This document shows positions 9,037 through 16,259 of a stretch of 22,563 nt of DNA, piece by piece. Source of the DNA: an uncultured bacterium (GTDB lineage Bacteria > Bacillota > Limnochordia > DTU080 > JAAYLA01); assembly GCA_937983075.1 (NCBI GenBank), contig CALKAQ010000112.1, forward strand, positions 1 through 22,563. The letters are read 5' to 3'. Made by a program: the position numbers and the translations under genes. Numbering within the stretch: position 1 is the first letter of the stretch; each line of letters begins with the position of its first letter. The notes below the pieces were generated by a model. That model did not search any database, was not told the DNA's origin, and saw only the letters and a program-made list of their open reading frames with translations.

Positions 9037-10068
9037 ATGCAGGAAATCGCAGGAAGCCGGTCGCTCCGGCATATCGCCTTGCCTCTGATCGCCCTGGCGG
9101 CAATGGCCTTGTTGTTGGGTGTCGTGCCTGCAGCGGCTCAGAGCGCATCTGATGCGGAAGCTGCATCAAGCCCTTTTCCGGTAGTTATTGAACACAAATT
9201 TGGTGTTACGGTCGTCCCGGAGGAGCCGAAGCGAGTCGTCTCCATCGGATACCACGACCACGAGTATTTGCTTGCAGTCGGCGTGGTGCCCGTTGCGCTG
9301 CGGTACAACTACGGGGATTATCCGTACGGCGTCTTCCCGTGGGGACAAGAGCTGTTGGGTGACGCCAAGCCCGAGCTGCTGCACGTACCCGCCGGTGAAT
9401 TGGACTTTGAGGCGATCGCCGCCTGGCGTCCTGATCTAATCAGCGCCGTTCATTCCGGCATCACTCAAGAAGAGTACGAGCGGCTTTCCCGCATTGCACC
9501 GACCATCGCACAAACCGACGAATACATCGACTACGGGATGCCCTGGCAAGAGCAGGCGCTCATGATCGGTACGGCTGTGGGAAGACGGGAAGAAGCGAAA
9601 GCCGCCGTCGCCGCCGTGGACGCATACTTCGAGTCGGTGCGCCGCGAGCATCCGGAGTTCGCCGGCAAGAAAGTTGTGCTCGCCGTTTGGCGGCAAGACG
9701 GCCAAATCGGTCTCTTGGCGGAGCAGGATTTGCGGACCCGTGTCTTCACCGACCTGGGCTTCGAACTGCCGGAGAGCTTTGCGAACTTGTTTGGCGACCG
9801 ATTCTACGCCTTCATCAGCCTCGAACAAATTCGCATGCTTGACGATGCCGACTTGATCGTCTGGAATCAGATGGCTTGGTCCATCGGCCGCAAGGCCATC
9901 GAGGAACATCCGCTGTATCGCAGCCTCCGCGTCGCTCGGGAAGGCCGGCACATTTTCCTTGAAGGCGTCGTCGACGACGCTTTGCAATACGGCACCGTTC
10001 TCAGCTTGCCGTACTTGCTGGATCAAGTCGTTCCGATGCTCGAAGACATCTTTTCCGCTGATCGCTAA
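9037..10068 (+). CDS. Secreted siderophore-binding protein of the iron ABC transporter
   Basis: This is a FecB/FhuD-type periplasmic-binding-protein family member of 343 residues. After an N-terminal signal with a basic stretch and a hydrophobic core (IALPLIALAAMALLLGVVPA), a signal peptidase I type site AAA-QS is visible. The mature part starts with a strand-rich VVIEHKFGVTVVPEEPKRVV, the classical opening of the family, followed by LDFEAIAAWRPDLI and a later VFTDLGFELPE. No lipobox cysteine is present, unlike most Gram-positive binding proteins. The AGGAGG (9022-9027) overlaps the ATPase stop and supports ATG 9037 (9-base gap); ATG 9031 is possible. It captures the ferric siderophore outside the membrane and hands it to the permeases. 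It is the last gene of the operon, before a strong stem-loop. Confidence 0.9.
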   Translation: MQEIAGSRSLRHIALPLIALAAMALLLGVVPAAAQSASDAEAASSPFPVVIEHKFGVTVVPEEPKRVVSIGYHDHEYLLAVGVVPVALRYNYGDYPYGVFPWGQELLGDAKPELLHVPAGELDFEAIAAWRPDLISAVHSGITQEEYERLSRIAPTIAQTDEYIDYGMPWQEQALMIGTAVGRREEAKAAVAAVDAYFESVRREHPEFAGKKVVLAVWRQDGQIGLLAEQDLRTRVFTDLGFELPESFANLFGDRFYAFISLEQIRMLDDADLIVWNQMAWSIGRKAIEEHPLYRSLRVAREGRHIFLEGVVDDALQYGTVLSLPYLLDQVVPMLEDIFSADR

Positions 10069-10088
10069 GCCATTCCCATGTTACGCGC

Positions 10089-10120
10089 CGGCTTGGGCCC
10101 TTCCTTTGGGGCCCAAGCCG
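10089..10120 (+). terminator. Strong 12-bp stem-loop at the end of the iron operon
   Basis: CGGCTTGGGCCC (10089-10100) pairs perfectly with GGGCCCAAGCCG (10109-10120) around an eight-base loop, twenty bases after the binding-protein stop. No T-tract follows on either strand, so it may be an imperfect intrinsic terminator or a 3'-end stabilising hairpin. Confidence 0.6.
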
Positions 10121-10193
10121 AGCCGCGTGCATGAAAACCTCCTCTCGGAAGCCATTGGCCACGTTCGGCGACCGCGGCGCTGATTCCCCTGCC

Positions 10194-10202
10194 TGGTATA
10201 AT
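10194..10202 (+). promoter_or_regulatory. Extended -10 promoter of the methyltransferase gene
   Basis: TGG directly precedes a perfect TATAAT (10197-10202), giving an extended -10 element 38 bases before the methyltransferase start. No good -35 is visible at the expected distance, which is common for extended -10 promoters. Confidence 0.5.
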
Positions 10203-10239
10203 GGAGGATGAACAGAAGGGTATTTGACTGGAGGGGAAA

Positions 10240-10848
10240 ATGGGGGCTCGAAAGTACGATCGCAGGCTTGGCATCAAAACCGTAGGCATGCGGGAATGGA
10301 AAGGTCATGCGCATTACAACCGCTATGAAGCGACCCCTTATGAAGCGCTGGAACGTCTATTCGAATCTTACCGATTTCAAAAAGGCGACAGGGTGGTCGA
10401 CTTCGGCTGCGGTCGGGGAAGGGTGGCCTTTGCCATTCATCATCGGTTTCGCGTTCCGGTCGTCGGCATTGAAGCCCACGACAAAACGTATGAAGAAGCT
10501 TTGGCCAACAAGCGATCCTATCGATTGAAGGCGAAGCACATTGAAGCGCCGATTAAATTGAAATACGGGCTGGCCGAGCATTATCAAGTCAAACCCGAGG
10601 ACAACCGCTTTTATTTTTTCAACCCGTTTTCGCATCGGGTGTTCCAGCGCGTGGTGAGGAACATCGTTCACTCCGTCGAGGAATCGCCCCGGACCGTGGA
10701 AGTGATTTTATACTATCCCTTGCCGGAGTATAAAGAAGTTCTCCGGAATCATTCGTTTGAACTCATCAACAAAATTCAAGTTCCGGAGGCGGAAGATGCT
10801 CTCGAGAAGTTCCTCATTTATCGGCTGTCGCCGCCGGAAAACGGCTGA
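10240..10848 (+). CDS. Class I SAM-dependent methyltransferase
   Basis: This 202-residue protein shows the Rossmann methyltransferase motif I VVDFGCGRGR (residues 52-61), then VVGIEAH for the acidic ribose-contacting position after strand 2, and a YFFNPFS segment near residue 127 at the place of motif IV. The substrate cannot be told from the sequence. The N-terminal 30 residues contain HYNRYEATPYEALERL, which leads into the domain. The ATG at 10240 is preceded by GGAGGGG (10230-10236), an excellent ribosome site. The gene is monocistronic, with its own extended -10 promoter and a terminator hairpin shared with the convergent esterase gene. Some annotations of similar proteins say only class I methyltransferase. 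Confidence 0.82.
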   Translation: MGARKYDRRLGIKTVGMREWKGHAHYNRYEATPYEALERLFESYRFQKGDRVVDFGCGRGRVAFAIHHRFRVPVVGIEAHDKTYEEALANKRSYRLKAKHIEAPIKLKYGLAEHYQVKPEDNRFYFFNPFSHRVFQRVVRNIVHSVEESPRTVEVILYYPLPEYKEVLRNHSFELINKIQVPEAEDALEKFLIYRLSPPENG

Positions 10849-10889
10849 TGCAGCATCAACGGTTGCGACATCAAGTCGGCGATATAGAT

Positions 10890-10938
10890 GGCCCGAGGAC
10901 GGGACGCTCCTTCGGCAATGCGTCCGCCTCGGGCCTTT
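10890..10938. terminator. Bidirectional terminator between convergent genes
   Basis: GGCCCGAGG (10890-10898) pairs with CCTCGGGCC (10927-10935), and inside it GGACGC pairs with GCGTCC around a TTCGG-containing loop. TTTGGTTT follows on the + strand. It lies between the methyltransferase stop and the 3' end of the convergent esterase gene and can serve both. Confidence 0.7.
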
Positions 10939-10941
10939 GGT

Positions 10942-12105
10942 TTACGGCTTCACTTGCTCAAACAGCCATTCACGCATTTCGACGTTGGCGTATGCCGGTA
11001 CCCAGGCGAAGTGGGCCATCGGGTAGATGTACGCGCTCGCCGGATATTCCGTATAGCGCGGCGAGCCGCCGGCGTCGATGAGGGCTTGGTTGACCGCACG
11101 AACGGCGTTGATGTCGATGACAAAATCGGCTTCGGCAGCGAAATGCCAAATCGGTTTGTCGACCAGCTTTTCTGCGGCTCCGACCGGATCCCCGAACGAT
11201 ACAACGGGCACCATCGCCGCAAACAGATCGGGGTAGTGGATGTTAATCGCCCAAGTTCCGAAACCGCCCATCGAAATGCCAGTAGCGTATATGCGCTTTT
11301 CGTCGATGTTGTATTCTTCCATTACCTTTTGCAGGATGTTGTAGGCGGTGATCAAATATTTGGTCGGGGTGTATGGATCGCCGAAAATCGGGTTGGTCCA
11401 CACGCCGTCCAAATTTTCACCTTGCGGGCTCAAATTTTCGCGCGGTGCCTGCGGGGCGAGGACAAACGCCGGCCGCACGGCTTGTTCCTCGGGTTTCGCC
11501 CAAATCGTCGCGCCTTGATTGGCAATCAGGTGGGCTTGATCGTTGTAGCCGCGCTCGCCGTTCCCGTGCAGGAAAAACACGAGCGGATACGACCGGTTTG
11601 GATCGTAGTCTTCGGGCACAAACAGGCTGTAGGCCATGTCGACGCCGGTTGTCGGGTCTTGATAGGTGAAATGCTGGAACTTGTTGACCACCGGCATGAT
11701 GTCTTCACGTTCGATCGAAATCGTGTAAGTGCCGACGACGCCATCGTCATGCACGGTGATGATTAACTCGTTCATGCCCACTTCCAGACGGTATCCGGCT
11801 ACATTGCCGAAACCACGGTTGACCGGGGCACCGCTGATGGTCACCTCGGCACCTTCACGGGCCGTTGCAATCACTTGAACGTTGTCGATGTCGCTTTGGA
11901 CCCATGCCGTATAGTGCGTAACGTCCGGTGAGAACGCCGGAGACAATTCACCGCCGCCGCCGATGGTGACCCGCAGCTCAAGATGACTCAGCTGTCCGGG
12001 TTGGATTTCGTGAGGTTGTTCATTGTTTGCGAATGCTGGAGACATGAAAGACATCATAAGCAGTACGAAAACACTCCCAATCCATTTTACAGCACGCTTG
12101 CTCAC
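10942..12105 (-). CDS. Secreted PHB-depolymerase/esterase-like alpha/beta hydrolase with N-terminal cadherin-like beta-sandwich
   Basis: The GTG at 12105 is chosen because it gives a textbook signal peptide (SKRAVKWIGSVFVLLMMS, ending SPAFA) and lies six bases after GAAGGGGTG. An ATG at 12183 would put 26 unlikely residues ahead of the signal. The 387-residue protein has, at about residues 38-132, a cadherin-like beta-sandwich (SPAFSPDVTHYTAWV is the family signature). A hydrolase of the PHB depolymerase/carboxylesterase type follows, with the oxyanion segment FFLHGNGERG, nucleophile Ser278 in GISMGG, a likely Asp near AEAD (about 327) and His365 in MAHFAW. Substrate may be a polyester, polysaccharide ester or peptide; the sequence does not decide. 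It is convergent with the methyltransferase gene and divergent from the deformylase gene. Confidence 0.88.
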   Translation of the reverse strand: MSKRAVKWIGSVFVLLMMSFMSPAFANNEQPHEIQPGQLSHLELRVTIGGGGELSPAFSPDVTHYTAWVQSDIDNVQVIATAREGAEVTISGAPVNRGFGNVAGYRLEVGMNELIITVHDDGVVGTYTISIEREDIMPVVNKFQHFTYQDPTTGVDMAYSLFVPEDYDPNRSYPLVFFLHGNGERGYNDQAHLIANQGATIWAKPEEQAVRPAFVLAPQAPRENLSPQGENLDGVWTNPIFGDPYTPTKYLITAYNILQKVMEEYNIDEKRIYATGISMGGFGTWAINIHYPDLFAAMVPVVSFGDPVGAAEKLVDKPIWHFAAEADFVIDINAVRAVNQALIDAGGSPRYTEYPASAYIYPMAHFAWVPAYANVEMREWLFEQVKP

Positions 12106-12209
12106 TGAGGGCACCCCTTCCGGGAAGTTTTCAGTCGATAAAGTTTTATAAAGTTTTACCCTCCTTTTCTTCATGCTTGTCATTGGAAAATGGTTGCATC
12201 TTATCTAGT

Positions 12210-12238
12210 ATTTTGCTCATCGTGAAGCGGATTGTCAA
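12210..12238 (-). promoter_or_regulatory. Candidate promoter of the PHB-depolymerase-like gene
   Basis: On the minus strand a perfect TTGACA (12238-12233) is followed after 17 bases by CAAAAT (12215-12210, four of six consensus). The -35 hexamer lies inside the left arm of the inverted repeat at 12234-12267. Confidence 0.5.
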
Positions 12239-12267
12239 ATGGCCCGGGTTCAAAATGGGCATTTGAC
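12234..12267. repeat. Inverted repeat (operator-like) between divergent genes
   Basis: GTCAAATGGCCC (12234-12245) is the reverse complement of GGGCATTTGAC (12257-12267) apart from one bulged G; the eight outermost bases are perfect. Each arm carries a -35-like hexamer facing outward: TTGACA on the minus strand and TTGACG (12263-12268) on the plus strand. The latter has TATCGG exactly 17 bases further on (12286-12291). This suggests one operator controlling both directions. Confidence 0.45.
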
Positions 12268-12373
12268 GAACAAAGGGGCTGAAGGTATCGGTGGGGAAGA
12301 GGCGTACGCTGGCTTCTTGGTGTGTGGGGAACGTCTGACCGGATGATGTGTAATCTCATTATGAAATATAACT

Positions 12374-12383
12374 AGGGGAGTGA
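12374..12383 (+). promoter_or_regulatory. Ribosome binding site deciding the deformylase start
   Basis: AGGGGAGTGA is a strong Shine-Dalgarno match. Its distance fits initiation at CTG 12390 and not at the downstream TTG 12426. A TATAAC (12367-12372) lies immediately before it and could be a -10, but it would leave a very short leader. Confidence 0.5.
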
Positions 12384-12389
12384 AGCAAT

Positions 12390-12971
12390 CTGATTTTACC
12401 CATTGTAGGATACGGTGACCCCATTTTGAGGGCAAAGGCACAGAAGGTCAGCGAGAATTCCGCGGAACTTCAGCAGCTGATCGACGACATGATCGAAACG
12501 ATGCGAGGCGCCGATGGCGCCGGATTGGCTGCACCGCAAGTGGGGCGGAGCATTCGGCTGTTTGTTGCCGATTTGACCACAGCATGGCATGCTCTGCCAC
12601 AGGACCAGCGGCCGCCGATTCCGCCGCAGCCGATGGTTTGCATCAATCCGGAGATTATCGCCCGGACGTCAGATGAGGTCGAGTTTGGTGAGGGATGTTT
12701 ATCTATTCCAACTTTGGTTGAATATGTACGGCGTCCCGTTGGTGTTAAAATGCGATATCTTGATCGGGACTTTCAACCGCAAGAGATCATCGGCATCAGT
12801 TACACGGCGTCGGTTCTCCAGCACGAATATGATCATCTAAACGGCGTGTTGCACATCGACTATCTGTCCCGCGAGCGAAAACAGCAGATTCAAGACAAAC
12901 TGCGGGCAATTGAAATGGGACTGGTACAACCGGACTATCCCATGCGATTTGCTGGCTCGCCCGGAACGTGA
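12390..12971 (+). CDS. def: Peptide deformylase, apparent CTG start
   Basis: This enzyme removes the formyl group from the N-terminal Met of new proteins, using a metal bound by one Cys and two His. All three family motifs are intact: GAGLAAPQVG (residues 43-52), EGCLSIP (Cys103) and HEYDH (His145, His149, Glu146). The protein should begin with ILPIVGYGDPILRAKA, a standard deformylase N-terminus. The only candidate start codon in front of that segment is CTG at 12390, which lies nine bases after GGGGAG (12375-12380); an in-frame TGA sits at 12381-12383. A TTG at 12426 would cut into conserved residues and has no ribosome site. The product is 193 residues including the start. It is divergent from the esterase gene. 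The next gene region downstream is decayed. Confidence 0.9.
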   Translation: MILPIVGYGDPILRAKAQKVSENSAELQQLIDDMIETMRGADGAGLAAPQVGRSIRLFVADLTTAWHALPQDQRPPIPPQPMVCINPEIIARTSDEVEFGEGCLSIPTLVEYVRRPVGVKMRYLDRDFQPQEIIGISYTASVLQHEYDHLNGVLHIDYLSRERKQQIQDKLRAIEMGLVQPDYPMRFAGSPGT

Positions 12972-13019
12972 AAGTTCGCATGAGCGGTCGGGATGTTGAG
13001 CCAGTCGGTACGGTGGAGC

Positions 13020-14214
13020 TGTTCGGGCATCTATAAACCATGTGGCGAATGGTTTGTGTTCCGGCCGATACGCCGGTGCCGCGCAGAGTCGGGCCGGCAG
13101 CGTCGCGGGAGCCCTTTTGGGCGGCGTCATACGGAGCGCCAGCAGCGGTCCCTTCAGACGAACGAGTCAGTGTGGTCTGCGCTCTGGCTGCATCCGACGC
13201 GTTCATGATGATGACATCGGGTGGACTCCGCACGCCAGGTTTCGCGCTGTGTTTTTCTGTCGGCGACCAGAGCGCGGGCGCCTTTGCCGTCCCACCACGA
13301 GCGCATGAAGGCTTCAAGGTCAACCCAGGCGAGCTCGAACACGTCATCGGGGTCATCGAGCATGCCGCCGCATGCATTCGGCGACCGACTACGATGACGA
13401 TGCGCCGACACGGTTCCAATTGTGCTACAAGCGCCGATTTTGCCCCTTCGCGCATGGCAAAACCGTGACGGGCACGGCAGGCAAGCCAATGAATCACCGG
13501 GCGCAGGAAGAACGTCCGCCGGGCGACGGTCTGCTCCGCCAAGCGTCGTCGTTTCCGACCGGCCTCGCGGAAATCGTCCGGCAGGCCTCTTTTCGAGCTC
13601 CCGGCGGAATGGTGAATCTTGGGGGAGTGCTTTCCATTGCGAGGCATCCAGGGGTTCGGAGGCCAACAGCTCTTGCGCGGCGGGATCCGCTTGCGCCGCT
13701 CTGGCCAGATCGAGCAAGCGATAGCCGTGTTCGGCGCTCACGACGTTGCAGCAGCCGCATGTAAAGCTCGTCGAGAGAGGCTGGCGTCGGATCGACGCTG
13801 CGCCCACGCCGCACCATGTCCATTTGGTCTTGAATTTGTGCGGGGAGAATTTTGTCGACGTGTAGGGTGGCTCAGAGCAGCTTCAGGCGCGCTCGGTTGA
13901 TGCGGCGAGCCCGCGGGCCTTGCATGGGATTGGGTTCAGCCACGGGAAGTTCGGGCTGGTGGCCGCCCATGCTGCGGTTGAATTCGCTGGCTGTCAGGCC
14001 GAGGCCGTCGTAGAAAGCCCAGAACAGTGACGTGAGGTCGAAGTACGCTCGCACATCTGCAACGACATCGTCCGGGAGCGGCGTGGCTTGGATGGCCGCT
14101 TGCATCGCTTCGAGCTCCTGTACGGTGTCGGGGGCTGTCGCTCCATCGGCGGCAACGGCTTGCAACCGCTCCTGCACCTGCTTCATCCCAGTCGAGAACC
14201 CATGGCTGTTTCAT
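13020..14214 (-). pseudogene. Decayed rifampicin phosphotransferase / PEP-synthase-like gene
   Basis: On the minus strand, family-like segments appear in order but in changing frames. The start MKQPWVLDWDE at 14214 looks like the usual N-terminus. VQELEAMQAAIQATPLPDDV (before 14100) fits the ATP-grasp N-lobe. Next come VDKILPAQIQDQMDMVRRG, LLDLARAAQADPAAQELL with SPFRRELE (about 13600-13740), MREGAKSALVAQLEPCRRI, LDDPDDVFELAWVDLEAF, and PPDVI leading to TLRGTGVSAG. The last is the usual entry to the PEP-utilising phosphohistidine domain. The frame changes at least five times, an in-frame TGA lies at 13872-13874, and the total of about 390 residues compares with about 850 for the intact family, so large internal parts are missing (most of ATP-grasp and the end). 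The phosphohistidine domain and His are not found. The family call is by pattern and could also be a plain PEP-synthase relative. Confidence 0.7.
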
Positions 14215-14256
14215 CCCATCCGTCTCTTTGTGCGTTGCAACATCGATCAAGCCTAT

Positions 14257-14295
14257 CCGGGATTATATTGTGATTACTATCACAATGATTCCCGG
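14257..14295. promoter_or_regulatory. Nested palindrome with TGTGA-N6-TCACA core
   Basis: The core ATTGTGATTACTATCACAAT (14267-14286) is a perfect 8+8 inverted repeat and matches the Crp/Fnr-family consensus TGTGA-N6-TCACA. An outer repeat CCGGGA (14257-14262) and TCCCGG (14290-14295) flanks it. The core adjoins a TATAAT (14267-14262, minus) that could be the -10 of the decayed gene. It lies about 94 bases upstream of the likely start of transcription of the alpha/beta hydrolase gene. Confidence 0.6.
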
Positions 14296-14333
14296 GTTCA
14301 TCATATGTCGTTGGGACATTGCTTGTCAACAAA

Positions 14334-14363
14334 TGGACACCACCATGTTGCGGGGCTTATACT
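14334..14363 (+). promoter_or_regulatory. Promoter of the secreted alpha/beta hydrolase gene
   Basis: TGGACA (14334-14339, five of six) is followed after 18 bases by TATACT (14358-14363, five of six). It lies 33 bases before the start codon, whose ribosome site is AGGAGGGTG at 14383-14391. Confidence 0.6.
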
Positions 14364-14395
14364 TGGAGACGGATAAAACGTTAGGAGGGTGTCCA

Positions 14396-15316
14396 ATGCG
14401 CCGTCTATTGCCCGTGGCGTTTTTTCTATTTGTCACAGCTCTGACGCTCGGCGGAACCGTAGTTCACGCAGATTCCGATGCAGCGAGTGGGTTGGTGCCG
14501 GTGCGTCAAGGGGACGCGCCGATGTTGAAGATCATCCCGCGGTCGACTGATCTGGCTGCAGCCACACCTTATGTTTACAAGCACGTCGATGGAGTAGAGC
14601 TGAAGCTCTACGTGTTCGAGCCTCTGGTGCGGCTGGGAGATGAACCGGTGCCTGCCGTAATCTTCTTTTTTGGCGGCGCGTGGACTGCAGGTCGTGTCGA
14701 GCAGTTTGTGCCTCAAAGCGAGTATCTGGCCATGCGCGGCCTCGTGGCGATCGTTGCCGACTATCGGGTAGCATTGCGTCACGGGTCGACTTGGTTCGAC
14801 AGCGTTCGAGATGCCAAGTCAGCGATACGCTGGGTGAGGGAACACGCAGCGGAGCTCGGCATCGATCCGGACCGCATCGTGGCCGCGGGCGGGAGCGCCG
14901 GAGGCCATTTGGCGGCGGCTGCAGCCCTTGTTGAAGGCTACGACGACGAAGAACCGTACCTGAGCGCCCGTCCCGATGCGTTGGTGCTGTTCAATCCGGC
15001 TCTCGACTTGACCGCGTTCCCCGTGCCCGCTCATTGGCGGGATAGGGCCATCGAGATCTCACCGCTGCACCTTGTGCGCGAAGGTGCACCGCCTACGCTG
15101 ATCATGCATGGGACGGCCGATGCGACGGTGCCGTTCGTGCAAGCCGAGCAGTTTTGTGAGGCTATGATGGAGCGGGGCAACCGATGCGAGCTGGAAGCCT
15201 ATATCGGGCGCGGCCATGGCTTTTTCAACTACCGCGGCAACGCTGCTGATTTTGTCGACACTCTACAGCGCATGGAACGGTTTCTTGTGTCGTTAGGTTA
15301 TTTGGAAGAATTCTAA
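14396..15316 (+). CDS. Secreted alpha/beta hydrolase (esterase/lipase-like)
   Basis: The ATG at 14396 is chosen because AGGAGGGTG ends just before it and it opens a signal peptide (MRRLLPVAFFLFVTALTLGG, cleavage near VVHA-DS); the frame stays open upstream without evidence for use. The 306-residue product has the hormone-sensitive-lipase-like oxyanion segment FFFGGAWTAG (residues 90-99), DYRVALRHG, nucleophile Ser167 in GGSAGGH, Asp242 in HGTADATVP and His274 in GRGHGFF. The expected HGGGW motif is changed to FGGAW, losing the leading His. Substrate is unknown; small esters are likely. It is one of three secreted serine hydrolases in this segment. No convincing terminator follows its stop. 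Confidence 0.88.
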   Translation: MRRLLPVAFFLFVTALTLGGTVVHADSDAASGLVPVRQGDAPMLKIIPRSTDLAAATPYVYKHVDGVELKLYVFEPLVRLGDEPVPAVIFFFGGAWTAGRVEQFVPQSEYLAMRGLVAIVADYRVALRHGSTWFDSVRDAKSAIRWVREHAAELGIDPDRIVAAGGSAGGHLAAAAALVEGYDDEEPYLSARPDALVLFNPALDLTAFPVPAHWRDRAIEISPLHLVREGAPPTLIMHGTADATVPFVQAEQFCEAMMERGNRCELEAYIGRGHGFFNYRGNAADFVDTLQRMERFLVSLGYLEEF

Positions 15317-15341
15317 GGGACAGTGCGCATCGCCGGAACGT

Positions 15342-15532
15342 CATGGGGTTTATGGTCACAAGTTCAACCTAATCTTTAGTGGTGCCAATCACATCGACTT
15401 GATCTGGGCCTCCCGACGATATTGGGGCATGAGGAAGGCGTGGTTTACGGTGTACGGCTCCTGGTCACCCTCGAACGGATGAAGGATAGTTCTGCTTGGG
15501 ACCCGTTCATCGCGGATATTAGAGGAAATTAA
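15342..15532 (+). other. Possible coding remnant in a 356-base gene-poor stretch
   Basis: Between the alpha/beta hydrolase stop (15316) and the next gene remnant (15673), two overlapping frames read like real protein. HGVYGHKFNLIFSGANHIDL comes first, in one frame, and LPTILGHEEGVVYGVRLL up to a TAA at 15532 comes in another. The second segment has no start codon and no ribosome site. It looks like the C-terminal end of a broken gene, but I do not recognise a family. Nothing else was found here apart from the promoter-like site at 15565-15589. Confidence 0.25.
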
Positions 15533-15564
15533 CACAACTTGCTGAATGGTAGAGTTGAAGGCGT

Positions 15565-15589
15565 ATGTTTGCCGTAAACATGGTATACT
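15565..15589 (+). promoter_or_regulatory. Extended -10 promoter with overlapping palindrome
   Basis: TGG precedes TATACT (15584-15589), giving an extended -10. Immediately upstream ATGTTT (15565-15570) and AAACAT (15576-15581) form a 6+6 inverted repeat around GCCGT, at the usual place of a -35/operator. It lies about 90 bases ahead of the small membrane/Coa1-like pseudogene. Confidence 0.4.
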
Positions 15590-15672
15590 TGCTGTTCTCC
15601 TGGATGAGTTAAATATTTAAAGGTTTGGGATAGTATGTTGAAATGTAGGAAAAGGGGGGCACCGGGATACAG

Positions 15673-16191
15673 ATGGCAATCCAAACGAATAGAAACGAAT
15701 ATGTTTCCGGACGTGGTTCGAAATCAATCGCCCCTCCTGAAATTCAGCGTTGGAATTGGGGGGGCTTTCTTTCTTCATGCCATATGGGGGATAGCAAACA
15801 GAACATATATCGCATTGCTGGTGTTCGTTCCTGGCCTAATACTCGTTATGTCGTTTATCTTGGGGGCCAAGGGGAATGAATGGGCTTGGCGCAACCGACA
15901 TTGGTACAGCGTTGATGATTTCTCGAACACGTAATGAACGATCCCTGGGAGACTTCAGCCTTGGGTGAGCCGATTTCTACGGGATGATGGGTGACTGGGA
16001 GAGTCGAGGTCAGTGGACCGGTTGGCAGTGCCGATCCGGAATATTCGATCCGCGGACCGGAGAATTTTGCGCGTGTATACGTCTCAGCATTCAATCAACC
16101 AGGAAGATGGAAATTAAACGCAGTGATTGTCGATGTCGACGACGGAAGCCAAACCATAAACGTGCTTAGACCTGCCGAAGAAGAACGTTAA
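15673..16191 (+). pseudogene. Broken small membrane protein with Coa1/Tim21-like C-terminal domain
   Basis: The ATG at 15673 reads toward IAPPEIQRWNWGG, then the frame is lost at a run of seven G (15758-15764). One G fewer gives WNWGAFFLHAIWGIANRTYI, a pattern I know from small two-helix membrane proteins, continuing to LGAKGNEWAWRNRHW and a stop at 15932-15934. Directly after it, in another frame from ATG 15934, NDPWETSALGEPISTG is followed by an in-frame TGA (15985-15987). The sequence then runs on in frame as WVTGRVEVSGPVGSADPE and VYVSAF to 16191. This second part resembles the Coa1/Tim21 fold (LGEPI, then VSG-x-SG, then GP), often found fused behind such a membrane part. The order suggests one ancestral gene broken by a frameshift, a lost linker and a nonsense mutation. 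Neither half is expected to be functional; the first could still make a short membrane peptide. Confidence 0.6.
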
Positions 16192-16259
16192 GCCCGAGAA
16201 CTTGTGGCTGTAGGTGAAATACCACCACAATGTAAACACAAAGCCCAACGCTATTGCAC

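Noticed and set aside
10888..11766. A 292-codon plus-strand frame opposite the secreted esterase gene.
   Set aside because: The minus frame has a signal peptide, a domain signature and catalytic motifs; the plus frame has none.
12796..13647. A 283-codon minus-strand frame as an intact gene overlapping deformylase.
   Set aside because: Only pieces of it match the PEP-utilising family, the rest lies in other frames, and its 3' end runs antisense into deformylase.
14257..14295. The palindrome as a rifamycin-associated element for the decayed gene.
   Set aside because: As I recall that element, it is a different GC-rich inverted repeat; the core here fits the Crp/Fnr pattern.
13872..15987. In-frame TGA codons inside two family-like sequences, as possible recoding of TGA.
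   Set aside because: Several intact genes here end in TGA (for example the FhuF-like reductase and permease 1), and both affected sequences also carry frameshifts and lost parts, so decay explains them.
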